Shown here piece after piece: positions 54,482 through 64,000 of a DNA stretch of 64,000 nt. The stretch is taken from positions 310,001 through 374,000 of the forward strand of contig NZ_CP014989.1 in NCBI RefSeq assembly GCF_001685415.1, written 5' to 3'. The notes below the pieces were generated by a model that saw nothing but the letters and a program-made list of their open reading frames with translations, did not search any database and was not told the origin of the DNA. Numbering within the stretch: the stretch's first letter is position 1; every line of letters begins with the position of its first letter. Position numbers and translations under genes: made by a program. The DNA is from Serinicoccus hydrothermalis (GTDB lineage Bacteria; Actinomycetota; Actinomycetes; Actinomycetales; Dermatophilaceae).

Positions 54482-55315
54482 GCGCTCCACGCGACCGGCC
54501 GACCGGGGGTCCAGCGCCAGCATCGTGGCACCCTCGGGCAGCGGGGGAGGCGTGCCGCCCCACGCCGGGCACACCTCCCGGAAGGAGCACCAGGTGCAGG
54601 CCCGCCCGCGCCGCGGGCGCCAGTCGCCGGTGACGGCGACCTGCTCGATGGCCGCCCACAGCGCCCGGATCTTGCGCTCGGTGGCGCGCAGCTCGGCCTC
54701 GGTCGGGTCGATCCACAGCACCGTCCGGTCACCGAGGTAGACCAGCTGCAGCCGGCGGGGGAGCACTCCGCGGCTGCGCCACAGCGCGAGCGCGTAGAAC
54801 TTCAGCTGGAAGAGCGCCCGTCCCTCGAAGGTCTCCGACGGGGCGCGGCCGGTCTTGTAGTCGACCACCCGCAGCGCCCCGTCGGGCGCCTCGTCCAGGC
54901 GGTCGACATACCCGCGGATCACCAGCCCGTCGAGGTCGGCCTCGACGTAGAGCTCGCGCTCGGCCGGCTCGAGGCGGGTCGGGTCCTCCAGCTCGAACCA
55001 GCGGGACAAGAGCCCGTCGGCCGCCCCGCTGGTGTCGGAGGCAGCGAGCTCGGCCAGCGCGGGCTCCTCGACGAGCATGCGCTCCCACTCCGCGGGGACG
55101 AGGGCGCTGGCCCGCTCCAGCGTCCGCTCTGCGGCGGGACTCTCGAAGATCCGGTCCAGGACCGCGTGCACGAGAGTCCCTCGGGCGGCGGCGGCGCTCG
55201 GCGGCTCGGGCAGCCGGTCGACGACCCGGAAGCGGTAGAGCATCGGGCACTGCATGAAGTCGCCGGCGCGGGAGGGGGACAGAGCCCGGGTGCGGTGCTC
55301 GGTGCCCGGTTCCAC
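54467..55315 (-). CDS. RecB-like PD-(D/E)XK exonuclease with Fe-S cysteines
   Basis: A 282-aa nuclease of the RecB/Cas4-like group. RGTLVHAVLDRIFES carries the His, IRGYVDRLDEAPDGALRVVDYKTGRAPS holds the catalytic D...D-x-K, and Cys in MQCPMLYRF plus CTWCSFREVCPAW form the four-Cys cluster site. It probably processes single-stranded DNA ends. GTG 55315 is chosen because TAGAGT lies 7 nt upstream; the more distal GTG 55324 overlaps that hexamer. Confidence 0.87.
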   Translation of the reverse strand: MEPGTEHRTRALSPSRAGDFMQCPMLYRFRVVDRLPEPPSAAAARGTLVHAVLDRIFESPAAERTLERASALVPAEWERMLVEEPALAELAASDTSGAADGLLSRWFELEDPTRLEPAERELYVEADLDGLVIRGYVDRLDEAPDGALRVVDYKTGRAPSETFEGRALFQLKFYALALWRSRGVLPRRLQLVYLGDRTVLWIDPTEAELRATERKIRALWAAIEQVAVTGDWRPRRGRACTWCSFREVCPAWGGTPPPLPEGATMLALDPRSAGRVERSAAG

Positions 55316-55322
55316 GCGCCGC

Positions 55323-55332
55323 ACTCTACGCT
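55323..55332. promoter_or_regulatory. Overlapping divergent -10 elements
   Basis: TAGAGT on the minus strand (55323-55328) and TACGCT on the plus strand (55327-55332) share two bases. They serve start codons only 23 bp apart (RecB-like gene and M50 protease). Confidence 0.6.
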
Positions 55333-55338
55333 TTCGGG

Positions 55339-56436
55339 ATGGAGCGACAGCCCGGGTGGCGCATCGGCACCCTGTCCGGAATCCCCATCTACCTCGGGGG
55401 CAGCTGGGTCCTGGTCGCGGTCGTCCTGGTCGCCCTCTTCGGCCCCACCGTGCAGCAGGTGCTGCCCGGGCTGGGCGGGTGGAGCTATGCCGTCGCCTTC
55501 CTCTTCGTACTCCTGCTGCTGGTCTCGGTGCTCGTGCACGAGGCGGCGCACGCGCTGGTGGCGCAGCGGGTCGGCTTCGGGGTCTCCCGGATCGTGGCGG
55601 ACTTCTGGGGCGGGCACACCGCGCACGACGGCGCCGGCGGCACCCCGGGCCGCAGCGCGGCGGTGGCGGTCGTCGGGCCGCTCGCCAACGGGGCGCTGGC
55701 CCTGCTCGGCTGGTGGTCGTGGACGCTCGTGGACGGGACCGGGGTGCCGCTGCTGCTCGCGTATGCCTTCACCTGGGCCAACTCCTTCGTGGCCGTCTTC
55801 AACCTCATCCCGGGCCTCCCGCTGGACGGTGGCTTCCTGCTCGAGGCGCTGGTCTGGAAGGTCTCGGGCAACCGCCACGTCGGCACGACGGTGGCGGGCT
55901 GGGCCGGGCGGGTGGTGGTGGTCGTCGTCGCCGTCGCCCTGCTCCTCCCGCCGCTGCTGTCGGGCGAGCGCGTGCCGCTGACGCGGTTCTTCTGGGTCGC
56001 CCTCGTCGGGCTCTTCCTCTGGCAGGGGGCCACCCAAGCGATCCGGACGGGCCGTCAGGGGCTGGCGACCTCCCGCCGCCGGCTCGGCGACGCGGCGCTG
56101 CCGGCGGGGGTCGTGCAGGCGGGTGCCCCGCTGCACACCGTCCCCTGGTCCGAGCACCCGGTATGGGTGGTGCTCGACCCGGACGGGAGCCCGGACGGCC
56201 TCGTCGACCCCCCGGCCCTCCAGCGCGTGCCGCGCGCGCATTGGCCGGGCACGCCGGCCTCGGCGGTGGCGGTGCGGCTGCCGCAGGGATGGGCGGTGCG
56301 GATGGATCCGTCGGCCGGCCTCGACGGGGTCATCGAGGTCATGCGCCGCTCCGGCTCGGGGGTGGTCGCGCTGCTGGACGAGGACGGCCGGCCCTGGGGC
56401 GTGGTGAGCACCCACGAGCTCAGCGAGAGCCGCTCG

Positions 56437-56439
<3 letters not shown>
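55339..56439 (+). CDS. Site-2 protease family (M50) membrane protein
   Basis: A 366-aa intramembrane metalloprotease. The zinc motif VHEAAHALVAQ lies in an early helix, and FNLIPGLPLDGGFLLEALVW gives the third ligand. About six helices fill residues 20-235, followed by a ~130-residue cytoplasmic part like a degenerate CBS pair (VIEVMRRSGSGVVALLDEDGRPWGVVS). Relatives cleave anti-sigma factors or other membrane proteins. ATG 55339 has TACGCT 6 nt upstream. Confidence 0.89.
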
Positions 56440-59105
<2,666 letters not shown>

Positions 59106-59155
59106 GCAGGCAGGTCGTCGCGGGAGCCGCGGGAAGGTGTGTCACGGCCCGGGCG

Positions 59156-59161
59156 TAGGGT
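59156..59161 (+). promoter_or_regulatory. -10 element of the MFS fusion gene
   Basis: TAGGGT ends 7 nt before ATG 59169 with no ribosome site. Confidence 0.6.
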
Positions 59162-59168
59162 CGGGGGC

Positions 59169-61190
59169 ATGGTGGTGGCTGCGGAGACGAAGACCCCCTC
59201 CGACGCCGCCCCCGCCACCCCCACGACGGCGATCATCGCCGTGCTCGCGCTGTGCGGCACCCTCGTCTCGCTGCAGCAGACGCTGGTGCTGCCGCTGCTC
59301 CCGGACTTCCCCGAGATCCTGGGCACGACCAGCGACAACGCGTCCTGGCTGGTCACCGTCACCCTGCTCACGGCGGCCGTCGGGACCCCCATCGTGTCCC
59401 GCCTCGCCGACATGTTCGGCAAGCGGCTCATGCTCATCGTGTGCATGTGGGCGGTCATCGCCGGCTCGGTCGTCTCGGCGCTGAGCGCCGAGCTGTGGCT
59501 CGTCGTCCTCGGGCGCGGGCTGAGCGGCCTCGGCGCCTGCCTCGTGCCGGTCGGCATCAGCATCATGCGCGACCACCTGCCCTCGGACCGGGTCGGCTCC
59601 GGCGTGGCGCTGATGTCGGCGACCCTCGGCATCGGCGGCGCGATCGGTATGCCGCTGGCCGGCGTGATCTACGAGAACCTCGACTGGCACGCGCTCTTCT
59701 ACGTCTCCGGCGGCTTCGCGGTGATCATGCTCGTCGCGGTCCACCTCGTCGTGCCGGAGTCGACGGTGAAGACCCGCGGCCGGTTCGACTTCGCCGGGGC
59801 GCTCATGCTGTCGGTGGCGCTGACCTGCTTCCTGCTGGCGGTGAGCAAGGCCGGCACCTGGGGCTGGGGCTCGCCGATCACGCTCAGCCTGCTCGCCGGT
59901 GCCGGGCTCGTGCTGGCCGCGTGGGTGCCGTGGGAGCTGCGCACCGGGCAGCCGCTGGTCGACATCCGCACGTCGACCCGGCGCACGGTGCTGCTCACCA
60001 ACGCCGCGTCGGTGCTCATCGGCTTCGCGATGTTCGCCAACTTCCTCACCTCCGCGCAGCAGGTGCAGATGCCGCCCGACACCGGCTACGGCTTCGGGCT
60101 GTCGGTGGTCTCGACCGGCCTGGTCATGCTGCCCTCCGGGCTGCTCATGGTGGCGATGTCGCCGGTCTCGGCGAGCCTCATCACCCGGTTCGGGCCGCGG
60201 GCGGTGCTCATCGCCGGCGCGGTGACTATCGCCCTGGGCTTCATCGGCCGGTCGCTGCTGCACGGCAGCGTGCTCGAGGTGGTCATCACCTCCAGCGTGG
60301 CCTCGCTCGGCACGGCCCTGGCCTTCGCGGCGATGCCCACGCTCATCATGCGGGCGGTGCCCATCACCGAGACCGCCTCGGCCAACGGGCTCAACACGCT
60401 GCTGCGCTCGCTCGGCACCTCCTCGGCCTCGGCGCTCGTCGCGGCGGTCTTCGCGGCCTCGATGGTCACGACCGCCAGCGGTGAGCTGGCGCCGCGCTTC
60501 GAGGCATACCAGCTGGTCTTCTGGGCGGGTGCCGCGGCCGCGCTCGGGGGTGCGCTCATCGCGACCTTCATCCGCCGGCCGCAGCGCGCCCACGCCGGCG
60601 TCGAGGGCGACCCGCAGGAGCCGGTGGGGGAGCGCACCGAGGTCAAGCTGGGCGGTGAGCTGCCCGAGCTGCTCGTCCGCGGGCGCGTCGTCGGCCCGCA
60701 GGGACGCCCGCTGCGCCAGGCGGTCACCACCGTGCTGCGCCCCGACGGGCGGCACATCGACTGGGGCCGCACCGACAACGAGGGCCGCTACACCCTGGCG
60801 CTGCCCGAGCCGGGTCCCTACCTGCTCGTCGTCTCCGCCGACGGCTGGGCGCCGCAGTCCGCGCTGGTCGAGCTGTCCGTCGGCCACGAGGAGAACGTCA
60901 CGATGGCCAAGCGGCTGCTGCTCTCCGGCCTCGTGACCGACGAGGGCCGGCCGATGCCCGGGGTGCTCATCTCGCTCATCAAGCACTCCGGCGAGTTCGT
61001 GGGCACGGCCCACAGCGACGAGGACGGGCACTACGAGATCGGCCTGCCCCCGCCGGGTCGCTACGTCCTCACCGCGGTCGACCACGAGGGCGGCCGGACC
61101 CGGTCGCGCGCGCTCACCGTGCTCGCCACCTCCACGACGCTCGACCTCGACATCGTCACCGGGGTGCCGCGCCCGCGCGTGGACGCCTGA
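59169..61190 (+). CDS. MFS transporter fused to carboxypeptidase-regulatory-like domains
   Basis: A 673-aa protein. Residues ~20-475 are a DHA2-like drug transporter (SRLADMFGKRLMLIVCMWA between helices 2 and 3, GRGLSGLGACLVPVGISI, RFDFAGALMLSVALTCFLLA). Residues ~500-670 hold two CarboxypepD_reg beta-sandwich repeats: RGRVVGPQGRPLRQAVTTVL ... TDNEGRYTLALPEPGPYLL and SGLVTDEGRPMPGVLISLI ... SDEDGHYEIGLPPPGRYVL. These repeats lie on the cytoplasmic side if the topology is standard. The substrate is unknown. Confidence 0.88.
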   Translation: MVVAAETKTPSDAAPATPTTAIIAVLALCGTLVSLQQTLVLPLLPDFPEILGTTSDNASWLVTVTLLTAAVGTPIVSRLADMFGKRLMLIVCMWAVIAGSVVSALSAELWLVVLGRGLSGLGACLVPVGISIMRDHLPSDRVGSGVALMSATLGIGGAIGMPLAGVIYENLDWHALFYVSGGFAVIMLVAVHLVVPESTVKTRGRFDFAGALMLSVALTCFLLAVSKAGTWGWGSPITLSLLAGAGLVLAAWVPWELRTGQPLVDIRTSTRRTVLLTNAASVLIGFAMFANFLTSAQQVQMPPDTGYGFGLSVVSTGLVMLPSGLLMVAMSPVSASLITRFGPRAVLIAGAVTIALGFIGRSLLHGSVLEVVITSSVASLGTALAFAAMPTLIMRAVPITETASANGLNTLLRSLGTSSASALVAAVFAASMVTTASGELAPRFEAYQLVFWAGAAAALGGALIATFIRRPQRAHAGVEGDPQEPVGERTEVKLGGELPELLVRGRVVGPQGRPLRQAVTTVLRPDGRHIDWGRTDNEGRYTLALPEPGPYLLVVSADGWAPQSALVELSVGHEENVTMAKRLLLSGLVTDEGRPMPGVLISLIKHSGEFVGTAHSDEDGHYEIGLPPPGRYVLTAVDHEGGRTRSRALTVLATSTTLDLDIVTGVPRPRVDA

Positions 61191-61191
61191 G

Positions 61192-62232
61192 TCAGCCCGG
61201 CGCCAGGAGGTCGGCGCCCGGCAGGTCCGCGACCGCCGCAACGCCGGCCAGCCGCATCGCCTCGACGAGCTCGGCGGTCCAGGTCTGCTGCCAGCTGCGC
61301 ACCCCGTCCTCGCCGTCGACGAGGCCGAGCACCGGCGCACGTCCGGCGAGCACGAGGTCGGCACCGCAGGCGAGCGCCACGAGCACGTCCAGGCCGGTGC
61401 GGACGCCGCCGTCGACGTAGACCTCGGTCCCCGGTCCCACCGCGGCCCGGACCTCCGGAAGGGCGGTCGCCGTGGGGACCACGCGGTCCAGCTGGCGACC
61501 GCCGTGGTTGGAGACCCACACGGCGTCGGCGCCCGCGTCCCGGGAGCGCACGGCCTCGTCACCGCGCAGGACACCCTTGACGACGACCGGCAGACCGGTG
61601 GCCTCACGCAGCCATCCGAGATCCTCGGGTGAGAGGTCGGTGGCCTTCTCCGCACCGGGGGTCCGCTGCCCGTCGGGCGGGAAGTTCACCCGCAGCAGGG
61701 CCGGGTCCGTGGCCTCCCAGACGCTGGCACCGGCATACCTCTTGGTGCTGACGACCGGGGTGTCCACCGTGAGGACCACCGCGCCGGCCCCCGCCTCGAC
61801 CGCGCGCTCGAGCAACGGCAGCGAGAGGTCGCGGTCCTGGGTGAGGTAGGCCTGGACCCACCAGCGGACCCCGGTGGCGCCGATGTCGGCTAAGGTGGAG
61901 CCGGCGTTGCTGGACACCACGAGCAGCTGGCCGGCGGCCGCGCAGGCCCGCGCCATCGCGACCTCGCCCTCGGGGTGGACGGCACGCTGCAGGGTCGTGG
62001 GGGCCACGGCGAAGGGCAGGGCCAGCTCCTCGCCCAGCGCTCGGGTGCGCAGGTCGACGGTGGTCACGTCGTGCAGCACCCGGGGCCGCAGCCGCACCCC
62101 GGCCCAGGCCTCCGCCGCCTCGGCGGCGGCCCGGCCGTCCCCGGCACCGGTGAGGAGGTACTCCAGCACCGGCGCGGGAAGCACCTCCCGGGCGCGGGCC
62201 AGGGCCTCGTCGTAGCGGTAGGTCGCGCTCAC
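61192..62232 (-). CDS. FMN-dependent alpha-hydroxy-acid oxidising protein
   Basis: A 346-aa TIM-barrel flavoprotein of the lactate/glycolate oxidase family. LPFAVAPTTLQRAVHPEGEVAMARA, WWVQAYLTQDR and LPVVVKGVLRGDEAVR (FMN lysine) are present, and the catalytic His and Arg lie in AVWVSNHGGRQLD. DGGVRTGLDVLVALACGADLVLAGR binds the phosphate. The substrate is not determinable. GTG 62232 has TAGCGT 7 nt upstream. Confidence 0.88.
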   Translation of the reverse strand: MSATYRYDEALARAREVLPAPVLEYLLTGAGDGRAAAEAAEAWAGVRLRPRVLHDVTTVDLRTRALGEELALPFAVAPTTLQRAVHPEGEVAMARACAAAGQLLVVSSNAGSTLADIGATGVRWWVQAYLTQDRDLSLPLLERAVEAGAGAVVLTVDTPVVSTKRYAGASVWEATDPALLRVNFPPDGQRTPGAEKATDLSPEDLGWLREATGLPVVVKGVLRGDEAVRSRDAGADAVWVSNHGGRQLDRVVPTATALPEVRAAVGPGTEVYVDGGVRTGLDVLVALACGADLVLAGRAPVLGLVDGEDGVRSWQQTWTAELVEAMRLAGVAAVADLPGADLLAPG

Positions 62233-62239
62233 CCGGGGC

Positions 62240-62274
62240 ACGCTACCGGGGGCGGGGCGGGCTCGTGACAGGAT
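62240..62274. promoter_or_regulatory. Divergent promoters of the hydroxyacid oxidase and dop
   Basis: TAGCGT (minus, 62240-62245) is 7 nt from GTG 62232. CAGGAT (plus, 62269-62274) is 7 nt from ATG 62282. Confidence 0.5.
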
Positions 62275-62281
62275 CGGCGCC

Positions 62282-63835
62282 ATGGGAGTGCGCCGGGTCA
62301 TGGGCATCGAGACCGAGCTGGGGATCACCAGCACCCAGCTGGACCCGGCCGGGCGCCCGGTGACCCCGATGGTGCTCTCCGGCCAGGTGGTCCGGGCGTA
62401 TGCCGCGGGCGCGGCCCCGGGAGCGGCGCTCCCCTCCGGCGCGGGGTGGGACTACGCCGACGAGACGCCGCTGCGGGACGCCCGCGGCTTCGAGATGGCG
62501 CGGGCGCTGGCCGACCGCTCCCAGCTCACCGATGTCGAGGACCCGACGATCGCGACCTCGGTGCTGTCCAACGGCGCCCGCTTCTACGTCGACCACGCGC
62601 ACCCGGAGTACTCCTCGCCCGAGGTCACCGGGCCGCTCGCGGCCGTGCGCTACGACCGTGCGGGGGAGGAGGTCGCCTGGGGCGCGGTGCGGACCCTGGC
62701 CGAGGAGGAACTGGAGGTGCGGCTCTACAAGAACAACGTCGACGGTAAAGGCGCGTCCTACGGCACCCACGAGAACTACCTGGTGCCCCGCGCGGTGCCC
62801 TTCGACCGGCTGGCCCGGCTGCTCATCCCCTTCCTCGTCGCCCGGCCGGTCATCGCCGGTGCCGGGCGGGTGGGGATCGGTCAGGCGAGCGAACGCCCGG
62901 GCTTCCAGCTCTCGCAGCGCGCGGACTACCTGGAGGCCGAGGTCGGGCTGGAGACGACGCTGCGCCGCCCCATCGTCAACACCCGGGACGAGCCGCACGC
63001 GACCCCGCACCTGCACCGTCGGCTGCACGTCATCGTCGGCGACGCCACGATGGCCGACGTCACCACCTACCTCGCGCTGGGGTCCCTGTCGGCCGTGCTG
63101 CGGGTCGTCGAGACGCACCCCGAGCTGCTGGAAGGTATGCCGCTCGCCCACCCGGTCGCCGCCGCGCAGGCGATCAGCCACGACCCGTCGCTGCAGGTCA
63201 CGGTGCCGCTGGCGGACGGCCGCGAGATGACCGGCCTGGACCTGGTCGAAGCGCACCTGGAGGCCGCCGAGCGGGCCGCGGCCTCGGGCCACGAGCCCTG
63301 GACCGGCCCGGAGGACTCCGAGACCGAGGGGGTGCTGCGGCGCTGGCGAGACGTCCTCGACACGCTGCGCCGCGACCCCTCGCAGGCCGCCGGGCAGGTC
63401 GAGTGGGTGGCCAAGCACCAGCTGCTGGAGCGCTTCCGCGACCGCGCCGGCGCGGGCTGGGACGACCCGCGGATCGCGGCCATGGACATCCAGTGGCACG
63501 ACCTCGACCCCGGGCGGGGCCTGGCCCGCAAGCTGCGCGCCGCCGGCCAGCTGGAGCGGCTGGTCACACCGGAGGAGGTCGCCGCCGCCGTCACGGAGCC
63601 CCCACCGGACACACGGGCGTGGTTCCGCGGCGAGGCGGTGCGGCGCTACGGCGCGGCCGGGGGAGTCCGTGCCGCGTCGTGGGACTCGGTGGTGCTCGTC
63701 GACGACCGGGGCGGCCTGCGCCGGGTGCGCATGGACGAGCCGACCAGCGGCAGCCGGGCGGCGGTCGCGGGGCTGCTGGACCGGCATACCTCCGCGGCGA
63801 GCCTGCTCTCCGAGCTCGCCAGCGAAGACGTCTGA
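62282..63835 (+). CDS. dop: Deamidase/depupylase Dop
   Basis: A 517-aa glutamine-synthetase-like enzyme that deamidates Pup and removes it from proteins. VMGIETELGIT holds the nucleotide/metal Glu. FYVDHAHPEYSSPEV carries the Asp and His-Glu of the active site, and LYKNNVDGKGASYGTHENYLV is the other conserved block. The ~40-residue Dop loop near residues 40-80 (AAGAAPGAALPSGAGWDYADE) separates it from the ligase PafA. It precedes pup in the usual actinobacterial order. Confidence 0.94.
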   Translation: MGVRRVMGIETELGITSTQLDPAGRPVTPMVLSGQVVRAYAAGAAPGAALPSGAGWDYADETPLRDARGFEMARALADRSQLTDVEDPTIATSVLSNGARFYVDHAHPEYSSPEVTGPLAAVRYDRAGEEVAWGAVRTLAEEELEVRLYKNNVDGKGASYGTHENYLVPRAVPFDRLARLLIPFLVARPVIAGAGRVGIGQASERPGFQLSQRADYLEAEVGLETTLRRPIVNTRDEPHATPHLHRRLHVIVGDATMADVTTYLALGSLSAVLRVVETHPELLEGMPLAHPVAAAQAISHDPSLQVTVPLADGREMTGLDLVEAHLEAAERAAASGHEPWTGPEDSETEGVLRRWRDVLDTLRRDPSQAAGQVEWVAKHQLLERFRDRAGAGWDDPRIAAMDIQWHDLDPGRGLARKLRAAGQLERLVTPEEVAAAVTEPPPDTRAWFRGEAVRRYGAAGGVRAASWDSVVLVDDRGGLRRVRMDEPTSGSRAAVAGLLDRHTSAASLLSELASEDV

Positions 63836-63875
63836 CCCGGGCGGCTCCCCGTGCCGGCGACACACGCGTCGGGAA

Positions 63876-63907
63876 CGGCCCACGCGTTCACGTGAGCGCT
63901 ATGGCCG
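63876..63907. terminator. 32-bp imperfect palindrome after dop
   Basis: CGGCCCACGCGTTCAC / GTGAGCGCTATGGCCG pairs over 12 of 16 positions and is centred on CACGTG, with GAA before it. It has the same size and framework as the palindromes at 27474 and 28565. It probably ends dop transcription. Confidence 0.6.
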
Positions 63908-63969
63908 ATCGGAAGGGGAGTGTCGGCGGGGCGGCGACGTGACCAGGGGCGTGCGTGGGAGGTCTGACC

Positions 63970-63975
63970 TAGGAT
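63970..63975 (+). promoter_or_regulatory. -10 element of pup
   Basis: TAGGAT ends 6 nt before ATG 63982, in the leaderless arrangement seen for many genes here. Confidence 0.55.
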
Positions 63976-63981
63976 CGGGGT

Positions 63982-64000
63982 ATGTCGCAGCAGCACTTCG
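63982..64000 (+). CDS. pup: Start of a gene in the pup position (partial)
   Basis: Only MSQQHF is inside the window. The position directly after dop and the start MSQ... fit prokaryotic ubiquitin-like protein Pup, a ~65-aa disordered tag ending in GGE or GGQ. The identification rests on gene order, since the diagnostic C-terminus lies outside. Confidence 0.6.

Overview
The window is about 72% G+C and almost fully coding. It reads as a chromosomal segment of a high-GC actinobacterium of the order Micrococcales, probably close to Intrasporangiaceae or Ornithinimicrobiaceae (the family placement is inference). Support comes from a mycothiol ligase gene (mshC), the pupylation genes dop, pup and the ARC/Mpa ATPase, an F420-type oxidoreductase, DUF3090, DUF3099 and DUF5703 proteins, an acVLRF1 protein, and many starts that look leaderless (a TANNNT -10 hexamer 6-8 nt before ATG/GTG). 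No prophage, insertion sequence or CRISPR array was seen.

Layout. 1-4.9 kb: the end of a SUF iron-sulfur operon (sufB end, sufD, Rieske ferredoxin, sufC, sufS, sufU, sufT-like), then an acVLRF1 gene carrying an in-frame insertion of a 22-bp tandem repeat. 5.7-14.8 kb: dicarboxylate symporter, YpfJ-like zinc peptidase, ABC-F ATPase, ABC exporter, SURF1, two small genes, fabG and fabI. 14.8-17.9 kb: divergent glgC and glgA, then a Cys-rich copper-storage-like protein. 17.9-26.5 kb: secreted extensin-fold protein, ABC ATPase with TauE permease, rRNA/tRNA methylase, SAM methyltransferase, BASS transporter, YbaK and PEBP proteins, dinB and tRNA-Leu(GAG).

26.6-35 kb is more accessory. It holds a VOC protein, a DUF559 nuclease-like gene flanked by two copies of a 32-bp palindrome, a GntR/PNPOx/pentapeptide group, and a sulfide-oxidation locus (TauE, rhodanese, persulfide-dioxygenase-like protein, SQR). 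Two sulfide promoter regions share an AT-rich operator-like site. 34.6-46 kb: a molybdenum hydroxylase locus of the form II CO dehydrogenase type. It has structural genes S-L-M, CoxG, XdhC, a MobA-like nucleotidyltransferase, a MoxR ATPase and a VWA protein, interspersed with two decayed genes (HNH nuclease, M48 peptidase).

46-64 kb: M20 peptidase, small acidic and DUF5703 proteins, LLM oxidoreductase, and then the conserved block phosphatase - DUF3090 - SCO1664 - mshC - HAD - PAC2 - RecB-like nuclease - M50 protease - trmI - ARC ATPase - MFS fusion - hydroxyacid oxidase - dop - start of pup. The ARC protein lacks the C-terminal GQYL gate-opening tail.

The strongest unexplained window-wide signal is a non-palindromic DNA word, GGTATGCC/GGCATACC. 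Its core occurs about 75 times by eye count, in several reading frames, on both strands, and even forces rare codons such as ATA and TAT. Short repeat families (22 bp, 52 bp, and 32-bp palindromes) add further structure.
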